From Apricaphanius iberus (lineage: Eukaryota > Chordata > Actinopteri > Cyprinodontiformes > Aphaniidae): a stretch of 64,000 nt of DNA. The notes under the pieces were generated by a model. That model worked only from the letters and a program-made list of their open reading frames with translations. It had not been told where the DNA came from and made no database searches. This document shows positions 1 through 10,689 of this stretch, in pieces (the stretch's first letter is position 1; every line of letters starts with the position of its first letter). A program made the translations under genes and the position numbers. Location of the stretch: positions 248,001 to 312,000 of the forward strand of contig JAPXFQ010000816.1 in assembly GCA_028564705.1 (NCBI GenBank), read 5' to 3'.

Positions 1-103
1 AAGTTTCTCTTCTTGTTTTTCTTTTGTTGTTGCCATATTTCCCCTCTTCTTCATGTGCATCAACATTCATGTCCTGCTTTGCATTGACCTTTTATAGCCA
101 GAT

Positions 104-330
104 TTGGGCGTGTTCAGGGCGGGATATGAGCCAAATTCACGTGCGCAAACTTCCAAGAAGACCGTGATTTATAAAGGGAAATTGCTTACACATGTGCGTA
201 GGCATGGTTTTATAAATCAGAAATCGTTTTGGGGTACGCAAACTTTTTGTTTTGGTCGTACGTACACTTTTAGTAGGGATTCTACGCAATGTTTTATAAA
301 TGAGACCCCTGGTCTGTTGTGGAATCTGCT
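104..330. repeat. Unclassified repeat-like segment
   Basis: The segment has two spaced copies of a TTTTATAAAT motif and several GTACG-type blocks. It resembles the subterminal part of a DNA transposon, but I cannot name the family. The open frame across it shows no recognisable domain, so I do not call a gene. Confidence 0.25.
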
Positions 331-429
331 AACTGCTAGCAGGAGCATATTTGCTGGCATCTCCTGACATTTGCTGTCGGATCAGCTCTGTTGCGTGTGT
401 TGACTGATGTGAAACAACTTTCTTGTAGC

Positions 430-598
430 TTTGTGTGGTAGCATTGGGATGTGATATCATTGTTTCTTTCCCATTTGACTGTAACATACACCTTGTTTTA
501 ATTATACTTTTATATTTTACATTTTCAGTTTTATCCTTTTGTAAAGCACTTTCTGTCTGTGAAATATGCTATATAAATACATTTTGCTTGCTTGCTAC
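430..598 (+). mobile_element. LINE 3' tail (L2/CR1-like), fragment
   Basis: The sequence ends with a TAAAGCACTTT block, then GCTATATAAAT, then a short (TTGC)n tail. This is the usual 3' end of fish L2/CR1-type LINEs and their dependent SINEs. No coding part is attached. Bases 600-1140 after it hold no gene; a GGGCACCTCTG block near 874-883 could be one end of a hAT-type element. Confidence 0.5.
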
Positions 599-1140
599 AC
601 CTGCTTCAATTCCTATTTGCTGCAAAGCAGAGGTGGCATCAGGAAGCATTTGGTCATTCATAAGTGGTCAGCCTGGGGCAACAATGTGGCACAATCAATT
701 TTTCAAAAAAGATTGGTTAATGCTATTTAAACAGAACTGAGGGTTAAATAACTGTTTAATAAATACAAGTATTTTAATTAACTATTAGTATTTACATTTT
801 GTGTAAAATTACTATATTTGGCTCACGGCTCTCAGATAGATTTTCATTTTGGCCCTCTGAGGGAAAAACTTTGGGCACCTCTGGGTTAGAGGCAGAAACA
901 GGGCTGACGGTGGGTAGACATTAACATTGGTGCAGGAGTGTTTAAGCTTTTACCAGGGAAGCTCACTTATAGGGTTGTCATAATAACATATATAAATGCT
1001 AATCCAGATTGGAGCCTTATCCTTGTTTATAGAACTAATACATTGTTTTCCGCAATAATTGTTTTGATGGTATTTGTAATGATGCAGGTTCTTACATAAA
1101 TTATTTTTATGACAATTAACCTGTGCTGAACAAAGTGGCA

Positions 1141-1565
1141 CAAATGAAACTCAAAAATGCTTCTTCTAAAGAATCCCAACCATGGCTAAATGAAGAAATG
1201 GCTTCTTCTATGAGATTTTAACATACAGTTGAGTCTCTATGGAAATTCCCAAAACAAGAGGTAAACAGACTGCATTTTAAAAAGTTGTTTACATCTATCA
1301 ATGGAATGATAAAACAGGCTAGATCTGCCTATTTTACTAATCTTGTGAACATGAACAAGTGAAATCCTAAAGTTGTTGTTCATACAATCAAAAAAATTGT
1401 TTCACCATCAACATTATCGTTTTTAGAACTTATGACTGTGACTGATTTTTCAAACATTTTGTGGATGAGATCAGGTTAAATATAAAGCCCTCTGATAGAA
1501 GTAGCACTTATTTATCCCCCTCTGCTTGTTTCTGATCTTTGTTTTCTTCTGTGACATTAGAGGAT
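1141..1565 (+). mobile_element. Degenerate L2-type LINE fragment (ORF2 linker)
   Basis: Translated with stops and frameshifts, the plus strand resembles the linker between endonuclease and reverse transcriptase of fish L2-type LINEs. A PWLNEEM-like start is followed by a QARSAYFTNL block and then NPKVVVHTIKK. No catalytic motif survives. It is broken downstream by another retroposon. Confidence 0.55.
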
Positions 1566-1745
1566 GTTATAGAATAGAATAATCCTTTAACTGTGCCACA
1601 AGGGGAAATTAGGTTGTAACAGCAGCAGAGAAACACATCGGTCAGGTTAGAGCTGCTGATACTGGCTGCCAGCTTGGAGCGGCATTGGAAGTAATCCGGT
1701 TTTTGGAATGTTATTGAAAGAAAAAAAATACTTTCTTTGTTTCAT
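1566..1745 (-). mobile_element. Retroposon 3' end, 'CCACAAGGGGAAATT' family
   Basis: The block ATAATCCTTTAACTGTGCC followed by ACAAGGGGAAATT closely matches the 3' end of the larger retroposon at 8428-9665 (there CCTTTATTTTCCCACGAGGG). This is a second, shorter copy inserted among LINE relics. The far boundary is uncertain. Confidence 0.5.
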
Positions 1746-1779
1746 TTTGATGTACCCACATATATTTCTTAAGTTGTTT

Positions 1780-2131
1780 CTCTTAACAATGTCTCACTGT
1801 CCAGAGGGTCAGTACCAATCCTTTCTAAATGCTATCAGTCAGACATAGAGTTTGTGCTGTGGTGTTCTAATAACTATCTCCAATTAAACATTGATAAAAA
1901 AAAAGAACTGCTTGTATCACTCAAAATCCCTCCAGGAATGAATCCCATCAATATCCCTGCACAGTTCAGTACTTTCAAACATCTTGGACTCACCACATAT
2001 AATAAATAAACAAACTGTGTTTCAATGAACATGTCACCATCACCATCATATAAAAACATGCACAAAAGTGACTATTTGTCTTATGCAAACTAAAAGTACT
2101 GTCTGATGCCCCCCACTTTCAGCTTCGAATT
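1780..2131 (+). mobile_element. Rex1/CR1-group LINE reverse transcriptase relic
   Basis: The plus strand reads, with interruptions, as the reverse transcriptase region after the active site: SDDIEFVLWCSNNYLQLN, then a KKKELLV block and a FKHLGLT block. This WC-N-L-LN order is typical of Rex1/CR1-group fish LINEs and differs from the L2 pieces nearby. It is a pseudogene fragment. Confidence 0.5.
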
Positions 2132-2350
2132 TACAGAAGCATATAAGCAAAATAAGTATTCACAGCGCTTCACTTTTTCCAATTTTTTTAACGTTACAGC
2201 CTTATAGCAAAATTGATTAAATTCATTTCTTTCCTTGAAATTCAACACACAACACCCCATAATCATAATGTAAAAAGAAATGTTTAGATTGTTGCAAATT
2301 TATAAAAAAACAAAAAAAACTGAGAAATCTAATGTACATAAGTATTCAAA
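2132..2350. repeat. Left terminal inverted repeat region of the Tc1-like element
   Basis: It contains AAGTATTCACAGCGCTTCAC and a long AT-rich stretch, and ends at ACATAAGTATTCA, where the L2 LINE entered. It is the inverted counterpart of 9666-9894. The outermost 25 bases are diverged, so the left edge is approximate. Confidence 0.7.
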
Positions 2351-2960
2351 TCAAATCAAACTTTATTTATAAAGTGCTTTTCAAACATGGTTTCTCAAAG
2401 TGCTTTACAGATTTAAAATGACCCCACAAACCCCCAACCCCCCGTTCAAAAACCAAAAATAAAATCATCATCACAACTACACCCCCCTCCCAACCCATCA
2501 GCCCTACACACACACACTTAAAAGCTTAAAAGAAAAAATAAATAAAAAACAGTGGGCTGAGTACAGATAAGCCAGGAAAAGCCATCATGGGAGCCATCTG
2601 CATCGGCAGCAGATCGGCGGCAGCAGCCAAGGCACCAACCCAGGGCGCACAAAGGAGTAAGGGATGATACCCCCACCTCCACCCAGGCACTACCTGGGGG
2701 GTACCCAGGCACCCACAGCAGACCACCGCCCCCGATGCATAGGGCTCCCATAGAGGAAACACTGGGACGAAAGATTAAAATAAGTTAAAATATAAAGTTT
2801 ATAAAATATAAAGTGTATAAAGTGTAAAACAATGAGTATAAAACAATAAGATATAATCAAGATAAAATGCTAAGCAGATTAATGAATAAAAAATTGAAAG
2901 ATAAACTAAAAAGTAGATCGGGTAAAACGTCTAATTTAAACAGATATTAATAAATAATAG

Positions 2961-4990
2961 CTAATTAAAAGCTTGGTTAAAAAGGTGAGTTTTAAGCCTG
3001 ATTTTAAAAACATGAACTTTCTCTGCGGCCCTGAGGACCTCCGGCAGTCTGTTCCATAGGTGAGGGCCATAATAATGAAAACACGCCTCACCATGAGTTT
3101 TTTTTTTGACTTTGGGAATGAAAAGGAGACGGCTGCCAGAGTGCAGAGACCGCGAGGGTTCATATTGTAAAAGCATATCTGAAAGATAAGAAGGTCCAAG
3201 ACCATTAAGACACTTAAAAACCATTAAAAGAACATTAAAATCGATCCTAAAACATACGGGGAGCCAATGCAGCGATTCTAAGACCGGTGTAATGTGCTCC
3301 CGCCTTCTGGTCTTCATCAGGACACGAGCTGCTGAATTCTGTAAAAACTGTAAACTTGAGGTTGTCTTTTTGGATAGACCAGAAAGCAGGGTGTTACAAT
3401 AATCAATTCTACTAGTGATAAAAGCATGCATTAGCATCTCCGTATTGGCCCGAGAGAGAATGGGGCGGAATCTGGCTATGTTCTTTAGGTGATAAAAACC
3501 TATTTTAGTGATATTTTTAATGTGTGGAATAAAAGTCAGCTCAGAGTCAAAAATCAAGCCAAGATTCTTCACTTGTAAAGAAGTATTAAAAGACAATGAT
3601 TGTAGTTTTGGTAAAAGTTTCTCTCTCTGAGCTTCAGGACCGATAACTAAAACATCAGTTTTGTCCTGGTTGAGCTTGAGAAAGTTTTCTGCCATCCAGG
3701 ATTTAATGTCTAAAATTAAGTTAAAAAGTGCATCCATTGGCCATGTGTCATCAGGAGACATGGAGATGTACAACTGTGTATCATCAGCATAACTGTGAAA
3801 GTTAACTCCATGTCTTCTGATGACACTGCCAAGATGAAGCATATAAAGGTTAAAAAGCACTGGGCCTAAAACTGAACCCTGGGGCACACCACATGCAATT
3901 TTATGGACCTTAGAGGAGCAGGTATCTAAACTTAGTCTGTGAAGTAGGAAAGGAACCATCTATGAACAGCACCAGAGAGGCTGATCTGTTTTAAATGGGT
4001 TAAAAGAATAGTGTGGTCTACTGTATCAAAGGCAGCGCTTTAGATCCAGGAGAACCAACACTGTCACCTTTTTAGCATCATAGCTTAATCTAAAACAATT
4101 TAAAATCTTTAATAGAGCCATCTCGGTGCTGTGGTTAATCCTAAAACCAGACTGAAATTTTTCTAGGACACTATGAGCATTAATAAAATCATTAAGTCGA
4201 ATAAAAACAAGTTTTTCAAAAACTTTACTTAAAAATGGTAAGTTAGATACAGGTCAGTAGTTGTTTAAATCATTAAAATCTAAATTGCTGTTCTTCAGCA
4301 GGGGCCTCACTACTGCCGCTTTAAAGGCAGGAAAAAACCCCATCTGAAGGGAGCAATTCATAAAGTTTAAAATCTCATCTTTAAAAGAACCATAAAATTG
4401 TTTAAAAGAACTGGGTGGGAATTGGGTCCAAAGCGCTTGTGGTAGGCCTCACTGAGGAGAAAACTTTATCAAGGGTCCCAGCTTCTACAAAACTGTCCAG
4501 TGTTTCCTCTGGTGAAGGCAGACACTCAGATTAGTTTAAAACCATGTTAGTTTGAGAGGATGAAATATTACATCTGATGGTGTCTACCTTCCCTCTGAAG
4601 TGGTCTGCAAACTCCTCACAGACAGTGTTTGAGGGAGTTTTCTGAGATATATTTGAATTACGATTGAGAATGTTGTCAATGGTGGAAAACAGAATTTTGG
4701 GGTTATTTTTATGTTCTGAGATGATTCTGGAAAAGTATGCATTTCTGGAATTTCTGAAAGTGTTATTGTATAATTTGAGATGTTCTATGTATATCTGATG
4801 ATTTATTGTAATTTTATTTTTCCTCCATTTTCTTTCTGCTGCCCTGCAGTTCCTCTTTAATTTTTTAATACCCTAATTTCTCCATGGTACTGTGAGTTTT
4901 GAATGTATCTTTACAATTTTAAGTCGAGCCAGCAGGTCTAGAGCAGATTGAAGCCTACTGTTAAAATCATTTACAATAAAATCACAGGGG
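2961..4990 (-). pseudogene. L2 LINE ORF2, reverse transcriptase part
   Basis: The longest open part (2961-3959, 332 codons) begins near the RT palm. It contains [13 protein letters not shown] and the active site block YADDTQLY, followed by the thumb-side block KNLGLIFD and the C-terminal WNRLPE and [10 protein letters not shown] motifs. Upstream, 3960-4640 continues the RT fingers in other frames (FQSGF, HSTE, LLDL), so the catalytic domain is split by frameshifts. The enzyme would copy LINE RNA into DNA at a nicked target. The YADD residues are intact, but the N-terminal half is not in one frame. Confidence 0.8.
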
Positions 4991-5735
4991 GCAGGTAAAG
5001 GTATAGGAGGAAAATTTTTTAAAAACTTCAAGAAAACCCGCAGCCACTTCAGGGGTTAGATGACGCTTCTTGACAGTTCTCAAAGAGGTCTCTAATTGGA
5101 TAAAACTGGTAATTTTAAAGAACACACAGTAGTGGTCAGAGACAGCCAAGTCAACAACAGAGACGACACTGGTGGACAGGCCATACGTGATGACCAGGTC
5201 CAGGGTGTGTCCTCTGTTGTGAGTTGGCTGCATGACATATTGGATAAAATCCATATAATTCAAAAATATTTAAAAAATTTGTTGATAAATGATCTAAAAG
5301 GTTATCTATATGTAGATTAAAATCACCAGCTAAAATTATCCTTTCATAAGAGTTGTGTAAAATTGATAAAAACTCAGAACATTCTGCAATTAAAAGTGCA
5401 TTCCTTTTCAGTGGCCTATAAACTGTGACACATAAAATCTGAGGAGTGCTAAAAACAGAGGCAGTGTATTAAAAAGTGGTAAAATTATCAAATAAAACAG
5501 GTTTGGCGGAAAGAGTTGATGAACTTATAAAAGCAGTTCCGCCTCCCCTCTGGCTACTCCTCCTTGAATAAGAAAAGTAAAAATTAGGTGGAGAGGCCTC
5601 TGTAAGAACAGGAGGGGCATCTGCACTCAGCCATGTCTTCGTTAAAAATAAACACTGACATTTTTTGTCTAAAATTAAATCATTTATTATAAAAGTTTTA
5701 TTCAGCAGAGAGAGAACATTTAAAAAAGCCATATT
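4982..5735 (-). pseudogene. L2 LINE ORF2, apurinic-type endonuclease part
   Basis: Two minus-strand open pieces carry endonuclease landmarks. The 5469-5732 piece reads NVLSLLNKTFIINDLI and LFLTKTWLS, the N-terminal strand and catalytic Glu block (here TKTW instead of the usual TETW). The 4982-5263 piece carries QPTHNRGHTLDLVIT and VSDHYCVFF, the C-terminal Asp/His region. The centre between them is frameshifted. The Glu-to-Lys change, if real, removes a metal ligand. Confidence 0.7.
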
Positions 5736-5928
5736 AATAGTGGTTGGTGATGGAGTGACTATTTGATTTACTGTAGGTTGGATTTTTAGTAACTGTTTAA
5801 GATTATTTGGGTTGCATTTTTTCAGTTTATGGTTATTTCTTCGCTCACTTCTGACAATAACAGGTATGAATGAAGTGGAATAAGGTCCAAGTCCGATATG
5901 TGAATTACTGTTAAAATCAGGATTGAGT

Positions 5929-6901
5929 TCATAGGAACAGGGACCAGCTGCACATCAGGATATGATGGATGGGGCAGAAAGGGCAGGAGCAGCTGGAGCC
6001 GGTGCAGGTTACAGGGGTGGGCGAGGGTATGCCAGGCTTAATGCCAGCATGCGGCATTACCTTGTCTGTTAAGATGGAGTCCATCTGCTCCAAACAATTG
6101 ACTCCTGCCCTAGAAAATGTTAAATTGTCTATAAAACCAATAATGTGCATCACGGTAGCAGAGGAAAGGCAAGTGTTAAGAGAAAGTAACCTGCTGAAGT
6201 GATTTATTCCTCTACTGATGGTTGGAGTGGGGCCAGAAATAAAAAAAGATAGGGTTTTTTCTTTGAAAAGATGAGGAAAATCCTGCTTTGGATTCGGGGT
6301 GTAGTGAAGCACTCTTCGGTGGGTCCCTGCTGTAGTTCTGGGTATGGCGCGACGTGGATGGCTACCAGAGTCCGACTGATGCTCTGGCTGCTGGGAGGGG
6401 ACGGGCGGCGGTCCTGCAGAGCTGCTGGTTTTCGGCACGGTCGGAGGGACGGTCAGAGGAGGGAAGTCGTCCCCCAGGGCACCGAAGCGGTTCAACAGCG
6501 GAAGGCCGGGTGGAGGAGAACGGTGGCAGCCACTCCGGGCGCCGTCAGCTCGACTAGGCCCGACCGTCGACCACGCACCCTGGGGCACCGGAGTGGAGCT
6601 GAGGGGGGCTTTTGGCTTTGCCCCCTGCTGGAACCAGCGCTCCTCCTCTGCCGTAGAAGTTGTACCCCCGCCGAGACCCAGCGATGGATTCCCCCTCCGC
6701 AGCTTCACCAGACTGGCAGGGGATTGTGTCGGCCAGCTGGGCGCTGGTGGCAGCAGCAAAAGTTCGGCCGAATATGATGTCGACGTCGCGCTTGTGGTCC
6801 TGGATCAGGTGTAAATTGGAGATCCTCTGCTCCAGTTCCTTGATTTTCTTGGTTAGCCTGACACAACCATCACACCTGGAGCTACAGGTGAGTGCAGGCA
6901 T
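5929..6901 (-). pseudogene. L2 LINE ORF1 (coiled coil plus SGNH-esterase-like)
   Basis: The N-terminal piece (6554-6901) begins with a Cys-rich CSSRCDGC segment and then a heptad-like helix, KKIKELEQRISNLHLI, as in ORF1 proteins of fish L2/CR1 LINEs. The C-terminal part (within 5929-6759) has FISGPTPTISRG, FSRLLSLN and GFIDNLT, which match the last blocks of the SGNH-esterase domain of CR1/L2 ORF1. The two pieces overlap in different frames. ORF1 would bind LINE RNA. The esterase's actual role in retrotransposition is not settled. Confidence 0.65.
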
Positions 6902-7132
6902 GATAAAAGTAACAGTGGTGCATGCTCTGATTAAAAACGCGTCCGATAAACATAAGTCGCTAAAAGTTAAAAATGGTTAAACCTAGTCAAAAGGAAATAT
7001 TAAAAAACATTTAAAAAGAATTGAAAGCCAGTTAAAACCGTGTTGAAGAGCCGGAGTTGGCAAGAGGCATGCGCACTACTCTAGGATGCACAGCCTTTGT
7101 TCAGTACTTTGTTCATGCACCTTTGGCAGCAA

Positions 7133-8114
7133 TTACAGTTTTGAATATGATGCCACAAGCTTGGCACCCCTATCTTTGGGTAGTTTTGCCCATTTCTCTT
7201 TGCAGTACCTCTCGAGCTCCATCAGGTTGGATGCAAACCGTCGGTGCACAGCCATTTTCAGATCTCTCCAGAGATGTTCAATCGGGTTCAGGTCTGGGCT
7301 CTGGCTGGGCCACTCAAGGACATTCACCGAGCTGTTCTGTAGCCCCTCCTTCGATATTTTGGCTGTGTGCTTAGGGTCATTGTCTTGCTGAAAGGTGAAC
7401 CGTCGCCCCAGTCTGAGCTCAAGAGCGCTTTGGAGCAGATTTTCATCCAGGATGTCTCTGTACATTGCTGCATTCATCTTCCCCTCTATCTTGACTAGTA
7501 TTCCAGTTCCTGCCGCTGAAAAACATCCCCACAGCATGATGCTGCCGCCACCATGCTTCACTGTAGGGATGGTGTTGGCCTGGTGATGAGCGGTGCCTGA
7601 TTTTCTCCAAACGTAACACCTGGCATTCACTGCAAAGAGTTCAATTTTTGTCTCATCAGACCAGAGGATTTTGTTTCTCATTGTCTGAGAGTCCCTGAGG
7701 TGCCTTTTTAGCAAACTCCAGTCGGGCTGCCATGTGTATTTTACTAAGGAGTGGCTTCTCTCTGGCCACTCTACCATACAGGCCTGATTGTTGGTTGTCC
7801 TTCTGGAAGGTTGTCCTCTCTCCACAGAGGAATGCTGGAGCTCTGACAAATTGACCATAGGGTTATTGCTCACCTCCCTGACCAAGACCCTTCTCCTCCG
7901 TTCAAACAGCTTAGAAGGCTGTAGGAAGAGTCGTGGTGATTCCAAACTTCTTCCACTTACGGATGATGAAGGCCACTGTGCTCATTGGAACCTTCAAAGC
8001 AGCAGAAATTTTTCTGTAACCTTCCCCAGCCTTGTTCCTCAAGACAATCCTGTCACAGAGGTCTACACTCAATTCCTTTTTCTTGATGGTTTGGGCTTTG
8101 CCATGCACTGTCAA
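7133..8114 (-). pseudogene. Tc1-like DDE transposase (frameshifted)
   Basis: The N-terminal part, 7911-8114, is a helix-turn-helix DNA-binding domain (KAQTIKKKELSVDLCDRIV, then KISAALKVPMSTV). The reading frame shifts near 7911-7945 and continues to 7133 with the catalytic domain. The DDE residues are visible: Asp in WSDETK, Asp in QQDNDPKHT and Glu in SPDLNPIEHLW, with about 34 residues between the last two (DD34E type). It would cut and paste the element at TA sites. The frameshift means no full protein is made. Confidence 0.85.
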
Positions 8115-8162
8115 CCCAGAGGCCTTATAAAGACAGGTGTGTGCCTTTCCAAATCATGTCCC

Positions 8163-8390
8163 TCCCCATTTTTAAAGTTCGTATTAAGACATATTTTTAT
8201 TCCCAAGCCTTCTCGGCTGAGTCGGTTTAACCCCTGTGAGATCTTGTCTGTTTGTTTTTACCATTTCTACTTGTTTTAGCTATTTTATGCTGCTGTATAT
8301 TCTTAAGTATTTTATTGTCTTGTACAGCACTTTGGTTGGCGTTGTCGCTGTTTAAATGTGCTTTATAAATAAAGGATGACGATGATGATG
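8163..8390 (+). mobile_element. L2-type LINE 3' end inserted in the Tc1-like element
   Basis: It starts within the last codons of an RT C-terminus (KVRIKTYFYSQAF-like) and runs through the 3' UTR blocks GTACAGCACTTTGG and GTGCTTTATAAATAAA, ending in a GATGACGATGATGATG tail. Tc1 sequence stops at CCAAATCATGTCC and resumes at TCTAATTAACTTAATTTACC, so this is a 5'-truncated LINE insertion in plus orientation. Confidence 0.7.
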
Positions 8391-8427
8391 TCTAATTAAC
8401 TTAATTTACCACAGGTGGAATCAAATT

Positions 8428-9665
8428 AAATTAAAAATTGAATTGAATAATCCTTTATTTTCCCACGAGGGGAAATTCAGTTTTACAGTACAACCTTTCC
8501 AAGATCATTACAAACAAACAGACAGTCAACAAACAGATCCAGGTCACTGTTGGGCAATGCAGCTGCTTGCAGGCGGCGCTCCCATGTACTCAGGAAAGAG
8601 TTACACATCAGGAGGGGGGGGGAGGGTTTCACGGTGACGGGAAAAAAAACGCTCAACTGTGTTCTGGGTCCGTATACGGACTCACAACACAGGTAATAGA
8701 AAAAAACCACGCTAAAAACATAGAGAAGCACATATTTCAATGTTCACAATGATGACATGAAGGACGGTTAGGCGGGTTCAGGAGCCCCTGGTCGACAATC
8801 TGCATGCAGCGCTCAAGTCTAAGAGCGCAGCCAGACCTGCCACCCGGGGGGGCAGAAGAGCTTGGGAGACAGAAGGACATTGTGTGTGTGAGTGTGTCTG
8901 ATGCATGTGAGTGTGTGTGTCAGTTTTTACACGTGTGCGGGGTGGAGGATACTCTGTTTACATTGCTCTTCACAGGCATTGATAACGGACCAAGTTGAAG
9001 GTCTACATGAAGCCAAAACAATAATTATTTGGATAGCAGGGAGAGACAAAAAATTTCCTCGCTACCCTTTCAGTCTGTCAGTGGTTTCTTTTATAGTCTA
9101 TTTCAACCAAATTAAAGTTCAGATTACTCCATTAATTTCCAGTTGCACCAATCCGCACTGACAGTTTCTCCAAGTCCGATGACAATTTGCGAGTGAGTCC
9201 CAAAGCGCCAGCTAGATCGCCTCTTGCAGCGTCTAGCCTGTGCTCGAGCTCACAAAGCGTGTGGTTCTGAGTTCCATCAGCACAAATTCGCGCTTCAGAC
9301 GGCTCCTTCAGCCTTTCAATCGCTTCCAGAACTGTTTCCAATTTCAGTATTTGTGGCTCCATTTTGTGGCAGATCCAGTACATGCCCGTTCCAATCAGCA
9401 GGAACACGCTCCACATAAATCCAAATAGCCAATATCTTCCATACAACCCGGATGCCCTTTTCCGGTGCTTTGTAGAGTTGAGTAGATTTTATCAATAGCA
9501 TTCAGAGACCAGCTGACCTTTTCCATCTTTCGTTTATTCAGTTTTGGTTCGGAGAAAAAATGCAAAAAAGACACTCCAGATAGAGGCATAGGGCATAGAG
9601 CAGTGGGATAAGACAAAGGAGGAGGAGGGAGAGAAAAAGCGTGCGTCCTTGCTGAGAGCCAGAAG
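8428..9665 (-). mobile_element. Retroposon carrying a small ORF, inserted in the Tc1-like element
   Basis: The insert interrupts the Tc1-like element and reads on the minus strand. Its 3' end is the CCTTTATTTTCCCACGAGGG block (plus-strand view) also seen at 1566. It carries one short ORF near its 5' end (9132-9526), then a long non-coding part with GT-rich simple sequence at 8880-8940. No reverse transcriptase is present, so it would need enzymes from another element. I do not recognise the family. Confidence 0.55.
9132..9526 (-). pseudogene. Small membrane/coiled-coil ORF of the retroposon
   Basis: The ORF begins at the ATG at 9524-9526 (MEKVSWSLNAIDK) and shifts frame once near 9440. It then reads a hydrophobic segment (LFGFMWSVFLLIGTGMYWI) long enough for one membrane helix, followed by a heptad-like acidic/basic helix (PQILKLETVLEAIERLKE), and ends at 9132. 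The intact length would be about 130 residues. I do not recognise a family, and it has no reverse transcriptase or nuclease motif. A one-membrane-helix, coiled-coil protein on a retroposon is unusual; function is unknown. Confidence 0.5.
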
Positions 9666-9894
9666 ATTCACGTCAAAGGCTGTGAATACTTATGTACATG
9701 TTATTTCTCAAGTTTTTTTCTTTTTAATAAATTTGCAACAATTTCAAAGACACTTTTTTCACATAATCATTAAGGGATGTTCGGAATAGAGTTTTATGCA
9801 GAAAAATGAATTTAATCCATTTTGGAATGAGGCTGTAACATAAAAAAAAAGTGGAAAAAGTGAAGCGCTGTGAATGCTTTCCGGATGCACTGTA
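9666..9894. repeat. Right terminal inverted repeat region of the Tc1-like element
   Basis: It reads AAAGGCTGTGAATACTTATG, then an AT-rich spacer, and ends GAAGCGCTGTGAATGCTTTC and CGGATGCACTGTA. This is the well-preserved outer end of the element. The final TA at 9893-9894 is the target dinucleotide. Confidence 0.75.
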
Positions 9895-10499
9895 TGTCAC
9901 CTCAGTGATTACAGCAGATACGACTAACAAACCAGCTGACAGAAAGACCAGCAACAAATCCAACTCACCCCCATCGTCAACATCCTCCACTATCTCCATA
10001 ACAGGCTCCACGCAAAATGCTCAGATTTTGGCTGGTCAAAAGAACTCATAACACTTCATAAGGTCCCAGTCGAAGAGGATAGAAGAGCTGCATGGGTTGA
10101 ATTTTATTTTTTACGCTAAGATGCTGGTGATAAGGGTGGGAAATACGGAGGACCTGCCACCGCAAAGGGCTACTCAAACTCCGGGCGCGATCTGAGCTAC
10201 TCCAACCCGGAGAAAGACTGAGGACATGCAACCGCACGGAGCTCAAAGAGCGGGGTCTCGGCAGTGCTAGAGAGCTGGAGTCAGCAAGATCGAGCTGAAA
10301 GGCTTTAGAGTCGGCATCTCAGGACGATATCGGAGTGCCAGGTATGCAGTTAAATATATTTTTCTAACTTTAGGTCATTTCTTCAATAACCATTCAGAAG
10401 TATCTTGCTGAATTCTCTCAGTATCGGGTTCTCAGGAGATTCCCCTCCTACGGGAGCAGATTCTGGTTCAAACATGTGCGGTTAAACTACTTTTTTTTT
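9895..10499. other. Unassigned non-coding stretch
   Basis: A Ser/Thr-rich open frame (9851-10051, plus) begins inside the Tc1 terminus and has no recognisable domain. A GC-balanced block at 10140-10330 may be a LINE 5' region, but nothing decisive is visible. No gene is called. Confidence 0.3.
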
Positions 10500-10659
10500 T
10501 CTTTGACAAGTAAACGGGTTCAAGTCTGAGTCAAGTCCCAACTCTGTGGCCTTCAAGTCCAAGTCAAGTCAAAATCTTTGAGCATTATTTCAAGTCAAGT
10601 CTCAAATCATGAAATTAATGACTCGAGTCCAAGTCATGTGACTCGAGTCCACACCTCTG
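10500..10659. mobile_element. hAT-type transposon terminus (AAGTC-rich)
   Basis: The segment is built of degenerate CAAGTCAAGTC and ACTCGAGTCCAAGTCATG blocks and ends GACTCGAGTCCACACCTCTG. Read from the outer end this is CAGAGGTGTGG, the usual start of a hAT-like terminal repeat. The other end is not visible. Confidence 0.5.
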
Positions 10660-10689
10660 CGTCTTTGTCCCAGAAGCTGTAAGAAAGAA

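Larger units (their letters stand above)
2351..7088 (-). mobile_element. Near full-length L2-type LINE (two ORFs, broken)
   Basis: On the minus strand the order is ORF1 (coiled coil, then a C-terminal SGNH-esterase-like part), endonuclease, linker, reverse transcriptase and a 3' tail ending in AAAGTGCTTTTCAA-like blocks at 2351-2420. This is the layout of fish L2/CR1-type LINEs, and 4.7 kb is close to full length. It entered the Tc1-like element between ACATAAGTATTCA and CACAGCCTTTG. ORF2 is interrupted by frameshifts and stops, so it cannot be autonomous now. Confidence 0.8.
2132..9894 (-). mobile_element. Tc1-like transposon inflated by three nested insertions
   Basis: The Tc1-like element survives as four blocks: 2132-2350, 7089-8162, 8391-8427 and 9666-9894. 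Together they make about 1.56 kb, the usual length of a fish Tc1 element. The first and last blocks are inverted relatives: both carry AAGTATTCACAGCGCTTCAC or its complement, and both hold A/T-rich spacers with a GCAACAAT-type motif. The breaks fall where an L2 LINE (2351-7088), an L2 3' tail (8163-8390) and a small-ORF retroposon (8428-9665) entered. The sequence reads smoothly across each break when the insert is removed. Transposase runs on the minus strand and is frameshifted. Confidence 0.8.

Noticed and set aside
625..885. Complete hAT element bounded by CAGAGGTG at 628 and CACCTCTG at 883
   Set aside because: The terminal match extends for only about eight bases and the flanks show no 8-bp duplication.
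10046..10330. Possible gene or CpG-like promoter block
   Set aside because: It is only moderately GC-rich, with no TATA, no splice pattern and no conserved frame.
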